A stretch of DNA of 15,493 nt from DATLAN01 sp035527455 (GTDB lineage Bacteria; Planctomycetota; Planctomycetia; Pirellulales; Thermoguttaceae): NCBI GenBank assembly GCA_035527455.1, contig DATLAN010000419.1:1-15493 (forward strand). The letters run 5' to 3'. Made by a program: the position numbers and the translations under genes. Under the pieces are notes generated by a model. That model had not been told where the DNA came from and made no database searches. It saw nothing but the letters and a program-made list of their open reading frames with translations. Shown piece by piece: positions 7,763-15,493 of the stretch. Every line of letters begins with the position of its first letter. Within the stretch, counting starts at the first letter, position 1.

Positions 7763-8236
7763 ATGGGTGATGAGCCGGAGTCTCCCGAGCGAAGGACATG
7801 GCTGCTCGGCGCGCTCAGCGGGGCGGTCGGGACCACGCTGGCCGCGATCGTTTATCCGATCGTCAGTTTTCTTTGGCCCCGCGAGAGTACCGAATCGGGT
7901 GCGATGAACGTGGTGGCGCCGTTCAAGGCGAACCAGCTTCCCGATAGCGGAGGCCATTGGCCCCCGCCCTTCGACTTCGGCGGCAAACCGTGTCTGGTCA
8001 TCAAGACTCCCGGCGGCGAGATCCGGGCCTTCAACGCCGTCTGCACGCATACCGACTGCACGGTCCAGTTTCAGCCGGACAAGGGACAGTTTCTTTGCGC
8101 CTGCCACAACGGCATCTACGATCTCAATGGGTTCAACGTCTCCGGCCCCCCGCCGCGCCCCTTGGAGACTTACAAAGTCGATTTTCGACCTACCGGAACA
8201 CCTGGAGAAGAGGAAATCATTGTCTCCCGCACCTGA
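7763..8236 (+). CDS. Rieske 2Fe-2S protein of a cytochrome bc-type complex
   Basis: This 157-residue protein is the iron-sulfur subunit that takes the first electron from quinol at the Qo site and passes it to a cytochrome. The N terminus ERRTWLLGA (Arg10-Arg11) is a twin-arginine-like signal retained as a membrane anchor (about 12-38), usual for Rieske proteins. Cluster box 1 is CTHTDC (94-99) and box 2 is CACHNG (112-117), giving two Cys and two His ligands and the disulfide pair. A Pro-rich loop GPPPRPL follows. Box 2 reads CACHNGIYD instead of the common CPCHGS, which may alter potential. ATG 7763 has GGAG (7751-7754) upstream. Its end overlaps the cytochrome b gene by 17 bases, so the pair is translationally linked. 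Confidence 0.93.
   Translation: MGDEPESPERRTWLLGALSGAVGTTLAAIVYPIVSFLWPRESTESGAMNVVAPFKANQLPDSGGHWPPPFDFGGKPCLVIKTPGGEIRAFNAVCTHTDCTVQFQPDKGQFLCACHNGIYDLNGFNVSGPPPRPLETYKVDFRPTGTPGEEEIIVSRT
8204..8213 (+). promoter_or_regulatory. Shine-Dalgarno that supports a TTG start for cytochrome b
   Basis: GGAGAAGAGG ends six bases before TTG 8220, inside the Rieske gene. The next upstream in-frame ATG (8127) has no such site and would add 31 residues that are out-of-frame Rieske sequence. Confidence 0.6.
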
Positions 8237-9503
8237 AAACGGCCCTGCGGAAACGGCAGGATGGAAGCAGCGGCTCTGGGCCTACCTTTCCGATCGGGTG
8301 GGGCTCGACGCCATGCTGGCCCTGGGGGTCAAGAAACGCGTGCCCATCCACCGCACGACGGTCTTCTACTTCCTCGGCGGAATGGCCCTGTTCCTGTTCA
8401 TCGTCCAGATCGTCAGCGGCGTGCTGCTGTCGCTCTACTACAAGCCCTCGCCCGACCAGGCCTTCGAGAGCGTTCAGGCCATCATGTCCGAAGTGAAGTT
8501 CGGCTGGCTGATCCGGTCGGTTCACTCGTGGGGGGCCAACCTGGTCATCGGCGTGCTCTTCCTGCACTTATTGACCACCTACATGATGCGGGCGTATCGC
8601 CGCCCGCGAGAATTCACCTGGGTGACCGGCCTGCTGCTGCTGGCGCTGTTCATGGCGCTGGGATTCAGCGGCTACCTGCTGCCCTGGAACCAACTGTCCT
8701 ATGCGGCGACCAACGTGGGTACGAAGCTGGTGGGCGTGGTGCCGGTGGTGGGCGAATATCTGCTGAAGATCGCCCGGGGTGGAGAGAACGTGACCGGCGA
8801 CACGCTGAGCCGCTTCTACGCGCTGCACGTGGCCATTTTCCCGCTGCTGGCACTGGCGCTGATGGGAGCCCACCTATACCTGGTGCAGAAACAGGGAATG
8901 AGTGTTCCGCCGCGCGTGGCCGAGTCCCACGGCGGCGAGGACAAGGTCCCTTCGATGTCCTTCGTTCCCGACTTCCTCTTGCGGGACGCCGTCGGCTGGT
9001 ATCTGGCCCTGGGGATCCTGGCGGCGCTGGCGGCCTTGTTCCCCTGGGAACTCGGGGAGAAAGCCGACCCCTTCGCTTCGACGGAGATCGGCACCAAGCC
9101 GGAGTGGTACTTCCTCTTCATGTTCCAGCTCCTCAAGCAACTGCCGGGCACGATCATGGACCTGGAGTGGCTGGAGGGCGAAATGGTGGGAGTCCTCTTC
9201 TTCGGCGCCGTGGGGTCGATCGTCCTGCTGGTCCCGTTCCTCGATCGCGGCGATCGCTCGCGCCGGGCGTTGAATTTCTTCGCCGGCGTGTCGGTGATCT
9301 TCTTCATCGTGATGACCGCCTGGGGTTGGTTCGACGAACTGCCCCTGCAAATCATCCTGGGGACGTCGCTCCTGCTGGCGGTGCTGGCGCTTGCGGACCG
9401 CTTCCTTCAACGGGGTACGCCCTCGCGACGCGCCCTGGGGGTCGCGGCGGCGCTGACCGTGCTGGTACTGATCGCCGCAATCATTCGGGAGTTGACCAGA
9501 TGA
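8220..9503 (+). CDS. Cytochrome b6/subunit IV fusion of a bc-type complex
   Basis: This 427-residue protein (TTG start) is the quinol-oxidising membrane core, with two b hemes and both quinone sites. The b6-like half has TM helices A-D. Heme ligands are H102/H116 (HX13H) and H203/H218 (HX14H). The 14-residue gap in helix D is the b6f spacing, where mitochondrial-type bc1 has 13 or 12. The subunit-IV-like half carries PEWY (294-297), the Qo-site motif. About four more helices follow, more than subunit IV has. In b6f, a Cys in YCLGG holds the covalent heme c(i). Here the same place reads YFLGG (Phe51), so that heme is probably absent. Its stop overlaps the next start (ATGA). Confidence 0.93.
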   Translation: MSPAPENGPAETAGWKQRLWAYLSDRVGLDAMLALGVKKRVPIHRTTVFYFLGGMALFLFIVQIVSGVLLSLYYKPSPDQAFESVQAIMSEVKFGWLIRSVHSWGANLVIGVLFLHLLTTYMMRAYRRPREFTWVTGLLLLALFMALGFSGYLLPWNQLSYAATNVGTKLVGVVPVVGEYLLKIARGGENVTGDTLSRFYALHVAIFPLLALALMGAHLYLVQKQGMSVPPRVAESHGGEDKVPSMSFVPDFLLRDAVGWYLALGILAALAALFPWELGEKADPFASTEIGTKPEWYFLFMFQLLKQLPGTIMDLEWLEGEMVGVLFFGAVGSIVLLVPFLDRGDRSRRALNFFAGVSVIFFIVMTAWGWFDELPLQIILGTSLLLAVLALADRFLQRGTPSRRALGVAAALTVLVLIAAIIRELTR

Positions 9504-10840
9504 GGACGCTGCCGGGTATTCTCTTGGCCATCACGCTGTTCGCCGTCCCGCCGGCGCTGGTTGCGGCCGAAGGCGAGCCGCCGCCGGAGGAAGAGGAAAG
9601 CAAGTGCATCACCTGCCACACGGACACCGAGTTGTGGGAGGGCGAACAACTGCACCTGCTGGTCACCGAGAAACAGATGGCCGAGCTGGCCGAAGACGTC
9701 CACTGGAAGAAAGGGCTTCGCTGCCACGACTGCCACGGAGGCGATCCCACCAGTTTCCGCACCGGCGACGCCCACGCCGAGGAAGCCGGCTTCCGGATGA
9801 TGGAGGCACCGGGCGACGTTCCGGACTTCTGCGGGCACTGCCACGCCGACATCGCCATCATGAAGCGATACAACCCCTCTCCGCGGACGGACCAGGTGGT
9901 GGAGTACTGGACCAGCGGTCACGGACAGGCCATGAAGAAGAATCCCGAAGACGCCGACGTGGCCCAGTGCGTTTCCTGCCACGGTCACCACGGAATCCGG
10001 GCGGTGGACGACCTGAAATCCCCGGTCTTTCCGACCCACCTGGCCGAGACCTGCGCCAAATGCCATTCGGACGAGTCGCGGATGAAAGGTCGGGAGTATA
10101 ACGGCAAAGAGTTGAGCCACGACCAGTACGAACTCTGGAGAAAGAGCGTCCACGCCAGGATGCTGCTGGAGAAAGGCGACTTGTCGGCTCCCACTTGCAA
10201 CGACTGCCACGGCAACCACGGTGCCGTGCCCCCGGACGTCGACTCGGTGGCCAACGCCTGCGGCACGTGTCACGTCAAGGTGGGCGAGCTTTTCGCCGGC
10301 ACGAAAATGAGGCACCGCTTCGAGGAAGTGAAGCTTCCCGGTTGCGCTACCTGCCACAATCACCACGACATCCAACACCCCACCGACGAGATGTTGGGGA
10401 TGGAGGCCGACGGCGTTTGTGGGCGGTGCCATCAAGAGGGGGACCCCAAATACGGCGCCACGTTGACCGGCGCCGAAGCGGCCCGCAAGATGCGCAGGGG
10501 ACTGGACGACCTCGACGCGATGATCGAAGAAGCCAAGCGCAATCTGAAGAAGGCCGAAGAACTCGGCATGGGCGTGCAGAAACCGCGCTTCGAACTCAAG
10601 AAGGCAAGCGATGCGTTGACCAACGCCCGATCGCTGGTACACGGCTTCGCGCTGAAGCCGATGGAGGAAGTGCTTGACGAGGGCCTGCAAGTCGCCACTG
10701 TGCAGAACGAGACGGCCCTGGAGCGGATCGGCGAGTACCATTTTCGCAGAGTCTGGCTGGCGCTGAGCCTGGTGCCCATCCTGCTCGTGGTGGGCCTGCT
10801 GCTGCTTTATATCCGACGCCGCCCGATCCCCGGCCGTTAG
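9500..10840 (+). CDS. Nonaheme cytochrome c, electron acceptor subunit of the Rieske/b complex
   Basis: This 446-residue protein occupies the gene position of cytochrome c1 or f and probably accepts electrons from the Rieske centre. The ATG at 9500 shares ATGA with the cytochrome b stop. It has a Sec signal peptide (cleavage near VAA, 21-23) and nine CXXCH motifs starting at residues 36, 75, 111, 157, 185, 233, 254, 282 and 307. A charged helical, possibly coiled-coil, segment (about 320-410) follows, and a C-terminal membrane helix (418-438) ends in RRRP. That C-terminal anchor is the topology of c1 and f. The head is paralogous to the 13-heme domain of the CbcL-like protein (4935-7391): both have CHTD-ELW, DVHWKKG, DCHGGDP and GDAHAEEAGFR in order. 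The same frame stays open far upstream, but that part is a shadow of cytochrome b. Confidence 0.92.
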   Translation: MRTLPGILLAITLFAVPPALVAAEGEPPPEEEESKCITCHTDTELWEGEQLHLLVTEKQMAELAEDVHWKKGLRCHDCHGGDPTSFRTGDAHAEEAGFRMMEAPGDVPDFCGHCHADIAIMKRYNPSPRTDQVVEYWTSGHGQAMKKNPEDADVAQCVSCHGHHGIRAVDDLKSPVFPTHLAETCAKCHSDESRMKGREYNGKELSHDQYELWRKSVHARMLLEKGDLSAPTCNDCHGNHGAVPPDVDSVANACGTCHVKVGELFAGTKMRHRFEEVKLPGCATCHNHHDIQHPTDEMLGMEADGVCGRCHQEGDPKYGATLTGAEAARKMRRGLDDLDAMIEEAKRNLKKAEELGMGVQKPRFELKKASDALTNARSLVHGFALKPMEEVLDEGLQVATVQNETALERIGEYHFRRVWLALSLVPILLVVGLLLLYIRRRPIPGR

Positions 10841-10870
10841 GGTCTTACGTCGCAACTTGTGCGCGCATGT

Positions 10871-10930
10871 CGTGGAGCACGTTTTCAACGTGCCTTTTCG
10901 GTTGCAGGCACGTTGAAAACGTGCCCCACG
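10871..10930. repeat. REP-like double palindrome
   Basis: Perfect 18-base arms gcacgttttcaacgtgcc (10877-10894) and its complement (10907-10924) flank a 12-base loop. The stem extends to 10871/10930 with a single A-C mismatch. Each arm is itself a palindrome (gcacgtt-ttc-aacgtgc), so it may form a cruciform. It lies between convergent genes and has no T tract. The form suggests a dispersed REP/MITE-type element. I see only one copy in this window. Confidence 0.8.
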
Positions 10931-10955
10931 TTTGGTTGCGATCCGCAAGAAACAA

Positions 10956-10981
10956 CGCGGCCGCCGGAATCGGCGGCCGCG
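10956..10981 (-). terminator. Candidate terminator of the tetraheme cytochrome gene
   Basis: An 11-bp GC-only stem cgcggccgccg / cggcggccgcg has a GAAT loop. Read on the minus strand it is followed by gttgtttctt, a moderately T-rich tract. It lies about 100 bases past the stop of the c554-like gene. On the plus strand no T run follows. Confidence 0.5.
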
Positions 10982-11081
10982 GAATGCGTTCGTCCCTTGG
11001 CGGCAAACGGCCCGTTCTTGGGTCCGTTCACCGTCAAGTCTCTCGTGTCACGATGACTCTACGAGCCGGCGCCGACTGCGA

Positions 11082-11606
11082 CTACTTCCTCAGTTCCGGC
11101 GGGGTCTCGCTCTTTTTGTGGGCTTGCACGGTATGGCACTGGATGCAGACGTTCCCAGGCTGTATCAGCCAAATCGAACCCCTCACCTCTTTATCTTGTT
11201 CCGGCGTGAGGGTTTTTATCTTGGCGTACTTCTGCGAGATCGCGTCGTGTTCGCTTCCCGGGCCGTGGCACATCTCGCACGTGTTGCCGGCCAGCGCGGG
11301 AGTGGACGTGATGTCCTTGAAACCCGTCGGCGTCCCGTAGCCCGTGGTGTGGCACTTCAGGCACGTTGCGTCGGTCTTGTACTTGGCGGGAAGCTCTTCG
11401 AACGCCGTGGCGTGCTTCGTCTTCTTCCACGTCATGTACTGTTCGAAGTGGCAAGAGGCGCACCTCTTCGAGCCCGTGTAAGTCTGGCCCTCGGGCGGAT
11501 CGGCCAGAGCGATTCCCAACGGGGCCGGGCCAACGGCCGCCAACACCATGGCGATGGCGACGGCCGCCGCCACGCCACCGAGCACCATCCGCGTTCGTCT
11601 TGACAT
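11082..11606 (-). CDS. Tetraheme cytochrome c, cytochrome c554-like
   Basis: This 174-residue protein has a Sec signal peptide or N-terminal anchor (positive MSRRTR, hydrophobic 8-35, ending in ALADP). Four heme motifs follow: CASCH 49, CLKCH 82, CEMCH 110, CIQCH 154. YTGSKRCASCH...TTGYGT...GNTCEMCHGPGSEH is the pattern of the cytochrome c554 family, whose members are small periplasmic electron carriers. It could shuttle electrons between the inner-membrane complexes and the outer-membrane conduit, but this is inferred only from location. ATG 11606 is preceded on its strand by AGGGGGAGAG about six bases upstream, a strong ribosome site. It is a single-gene unit, divergent from hemC and convergent with the Rieske operon. 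Confidence 0.88.
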   Translation of the reverse strand: MSRRTRMVLGGVAAAVAIAMVLAAVGPAPLGIALADPPEGQTYTGSKRCASCHFEQYMTWKKTKHATAFEELPAKYKTDATCLKCHTTGYGTPTGFKDITSTPALAGNTCEMCHGPGSEHDAISQKYAKIKTLTPEQDKEVRGSIWLIQPGNVCIQCHTVQAHKKSETPPELRK

Positions 11607-11989
11607 GCGATCTCTCCCCCTTACATAGCGTCGTGCAACGGGTTATTGCGAAAGGGTGCCCGCACGCCGTTCGCCGGGCCTGCCTGACCGTCTTGTACCG
11701 TGCGCGAAAGCGCCAGGAATGTCTGCAGTTCTGCGCACGACGGTTGTGTGCAATTGTAGGACCGGCGAGGTGATTCGTCAAGTTGCCGGACCCGATGCGT
11801 CGCTCCATTTCGGCAAAAGAACCGACGGCGGAAAACAATTCATGTCCCGACGCAACATGCTTACCGTGCGGGTGATGATTCCGGCGGGAAGATGTTGGTG
11901 CAATTACGCCATGCGGGCCTTGTTTACAGGCCCGGTCATCTTTCGCGACGGGGTTGCACGCCCGCGGAATTACGCTACGATCGATACTC
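11607..11989. other. Divergent intergenic region between the tetraheme gene and hemC
   Basis: These 383 bases hold no credible gene. A 7-bp hairpin cgggcct/aggcccg with loop tgtttac lies at 11914-11934, without a T tract. AATTACGC occurs at 11902 and 11969. TACGAT (11976-11981) with TTGCAC (11954-11959), 16 bases apart, is a weak promoter-like pair that would give hemC an almost leaderless transcript. I see no clear promoter for the minus-strand gene. Confidence 0.5.
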
Positions 11990-12919
11990 ATGTCCTCTCC
12001 ACCGCGAATCCGAATCGGCACCCGAGCCAGCGCGTTGGCCCGATGGCAGGCCGAATGGGTGGCCGGCCGACTCGAGGAAGGCGGCGTGCAGGTCGAACTG
12101 GTCTCGATCAGCACGGCCGGCGACCGACAGCAGCAAGGCCCGATCGGGGACATGGGCGGCCAGGGCGTCTTCACCAAGGAAATCCAGCGTGCCCTGCTCG
12201 ACCGTCGCGTCGATCTGGCCGTACACAGCCTGAAAGATCTGCCGACCGAGAAGGTCGAAGGGCTCTGTCTGGCTGCCGTACCCGAGCGGGCATCGGCCGG
12301 TGACGTGCTGGTTTGCCGCAAGGCCGCATCCCTGGACGAACTGGCACCCCACTGCGTGGTGGGAACCGGGAGTCTCCGCCGCCGTTCGCAATTGCTCCAT
12401 GCTCGGCCCGACCTGAAGACCAAGGACATCCGCGGCAACGTCGAAACCCGCGTGAAGAAGCTGGATGAGGGGCAGTACGACGCCCTGATCCTGGCCGAGG
12501 CCGGCCTGCGACGGCTGGGACTGGCAGAGCACATCACCCAAATCCTGCCGCCGTCGGTCATTCTGCCGGCGGTTGGACAGGGGGCCTTGGGGTTGGAGAC
12601 TCGCGTTGACGACGAAGTCACCCGCTCGGCCCTTCAGCGGCTGGACCACCTTGCCACTCACGCCGCCGTCAAGGCCGAACGGACTATGCTGCATACCCTG
12701 AAGGGTGGGTGCCTGGCGCCGATCGCGGCTTGGGGCCGACTGGAGGAAGAGTCGCTGGTGCTCACCGGCCGCGTGCTCTGTCCGGATGGGACCAAAATGA
12801 TCGAGGCCGTCCAAAACGGCGAAATGGATACGGCAGAATCTCTCGGGCAAAGCGTCGCGGAGTCTTTGATCGCCCAGGGGGCCACCGAGTTGATTCGGGC
12901 ATCGCGCCGGGGGGCATGA
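11990..12919 (+). CDS. hemC: Porphobilinogen deaminase (hydroxymethylbilane synthase)
   Basis: This 309-residue enzyme joins four porphobilinogen molecules into hydroxymethylbilane in heme synthesis (cytosol). The opening IRIGTRASALARWQA, the catalytic Asp in HSLKDLP (D83, like E. coli D84), the substrate-binding arginines in GTGSLRRRSQL and RGNVETR, and the dipyrromethane-cofactor cysteine in LKGGCLAPI (C241, like E. coli C242) are all present. Length is normal for the family. ATG 11990 is preferred over the in-frame TTG 11954 because the family's N terminus begins just after it. No clear SD precedes it. Its position beside about fifty c-type heme sites and ccmEF suggests local heme supply, though it has its own spacing from ccmE and may be separately transcribed. 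Confidence 0.96.
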   Translation: MSSPPRIRIGTRASALARWQAEWVAGRLEEGGVQVELVSISTAGDRQQQGPIGDMGGQGVFTKEIQRALLDRRVDLAVHSLKDLPTEKVEGLCLAAVPERASAGDVLVCRKAASLDELAPHCVVGTGSLRRRSQLLHARPDLKTKDIRGNVETRVKKLDEGQYDALILAEAGLRRLGLAEHITQILPPSVILPAVGQGALGLETRVDDEVTRSALQRLDHLATHAAVKAERTMLHTLKGGCLAPIAAWGRLEEESLVLTGRVLCPDGTKMIEAVQNGEMDTAESLGQSVAESLIAQGATELIRASRRGA

Positions 12920-12976
12920 TGGTTCTGCGAAGCCGCAAGCGGCCCGTCCGATGGGGGGAATGCGCCGGAAGTGAGT

Positions 12977-13005
12977 TTGACGCACGACGGCCGATTTGCT
13001 ATAGA
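12977..13005 (+). promoter_or_regulatory. Sigma70-type promoter upstream of ccmE
   Basis: TTGACG (12977-12982, five of six to consensus) and TATAGA (13000-13005, four of six) are separated by exactly 17 bases. Predicted start is near 13012, about 70 bases before ATG 13085. It is the best promoter match I saw in the window, and would make ccmEF independent of hemC. Confidence 0.6.
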
Positions 13006-13084
13006 GTTCGGCCCCTAATTCCGGCCGACCGGCACGCGCAACGAAGACCCCGCCAGCGGACCCTTACCAAGAGAATGGAATCTC

Positions 13085-13521
13085 ATGACCACCGGCAGGA
13101 AGCTGGCGATCGGCGGCCTCGTCGTGGGGGGCGTGACGGCGTACATGGCCTACGTGGGCGCCTCCGCAAGCTGGCAATACTATCTGACCGCCGATGAGTG
13201 CGTGGCCGACGCCGAGGCCCTGCGCGGCGACCGGATTCGCGTCAGCGGAAAAGTGGCCGCCGATTCGCTCACCATCGCGGCGGATCGCACCCAGGCGGAG
13301 TTCCTGCTCGAGGGCACCCGCGAACGACTCCGCGTGATCTGTGCGGGACCTTTGCCCGACAACCTCGCCGAGAACGTCGAGGTCGTGGTCGAGGGACGCC
13401 TGGAAGACTCCGGTCTGTTGCGCGGCAGCAAGGTCCTCACGCGTTGTGCCAGCAAGTACCAGTCGCAAGACTCGCGCGCGTCTTCGCATCCCGCCGAACC
13501 GAGCCGGGCGGAAGGAGACGG

Positions 13522-13525
<4 letters not shown>
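13085..13525 (+). CDS. ccmE: Cytochrome c maturation heme chaperone CcmE, cysteine (CXXXY) type
   Basis: This 146-residue periplasmic heme chaperone of System I carries heme covalently from CcmCD to CcmF. An N-terminal membrane anchor (about 6-28) is followed by an OB-fold domain with RGDRIRVSGKV, F-L, GPLPDNLAENVEVVVEGRL and KVLTR. In most bacteria the heme-binding site is HXXXY (H130 in E. coli). Here the place is C121-A-S-K-Y125, the CXXXY form known from Desulfovibrio and archaeal CcmE. The tail after Y125 is short, polar and carries one His (H135). The ATG has only weak upstream purines (aatgga). Its stop overlaps the ccmF start (ATGA), a tight translational coupling. Confidence 0.92.

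Positions 13526-15493
<1,968 letters not shown>

Noticed and set aside
8261..9499. Upstream extension of the nonaheme frame through the cytochrome b gene
   Set aside because: The extension is out-of-frame cytochrome b. ATG 9500 begins a proper signal peptide and overlaps the cytochrome b stop.
9407..10948. Minus-strand open frame of 513 codons opposite the nonaheme cytochrome
   Set aside because: Shadow frame. The plus strand has nine heme motifs, a signal peptide and a coupled start.
11914..11934. Hairpin upstream of hemC as a riboswitch or attenuator
   Set aside because: Only a 7-bp stem, with no T tract and no recognisable aptamer features.
11954..11989. TTG 11954 as the hemC start
   Set aside because: It would add 12 residues before the family's normal N terminus and overlaps a promoter-like segment.

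Overview
This GC-rich bacterial window is dominated by multiheme c-type cytochromes. I count 51 CXXCH-type heme-attachment motifs in five proteins, plus two membrane cytochrome b modules, a Rieske protein, an outer-membrane beta-barrel, and the heme-synthesis and cytochrome c maturation genes that would serve them. The host has an outer membrane (signal peptides, a lipobox, a porin) and uses Ccm-type (System I) maturation. GC-rich palindromes in the gaps and the gene mix would fit a planctomycete or another metal-respiring lineage, but that placement is an inference and I cannot confirm it by search.

Layout. (1) 1-120: 3' part of tRNA-Ser(GGA) and its terminator. (2) 514-3304, plus strand: a 13-heme MtrA/DmsE-like lipoprotein cytochrome, broken by two -1 frame shifts at CCC runs, then a 446-residue beta-barrel porin and a strong terminator (3347-3388). 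(3) 7391 down to 3428, minus strand: a CbcL-like fusion of a 13-heme domain to a membrane cytochrome b, then a 12-heme NapC/NirT-type membrane cytochrome. (4) 7392-7762: divergent control region. (5) 7763-10840, plus strand: Rieske protein, fused b6/subunit-IV cytochrome b, and a membrane-anchored 9-heme cytochrome, all with overlapping reading frames. (6) 10841-11081: a palindromic repeat and a hairpin between convergent genes. (7) 11606-11082, minus strand: a tetraheme c554-like cytochrome. (8) 11990 to the right edge, plus strand: hemC, ccmE (cysteine type) and ccmF, which runs off the window.

How the parts could work together (inference). Quinol is oxidised at the inner membrane by up to three alternative modules: the CbcL-like fusion, the NapC-like cytochrome, and a Rieske/b complex in which a nonaheme protein stands where cytochrome c1 or f would be. 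Electrons cross the periplasm through multiheme proteins, perhaps including the c554-like one. They leave through the lipoprotein cytochrome seated in the beta-barrel. This is the architecture of an extracellular electron transfer locus, here in one compact region with heme-supply genes alongside. The multiheme heads of the CbcL-like and Rieske/b modules are clear paralogues, which suggests one head was shared out to two different quinol-oxidising bases.
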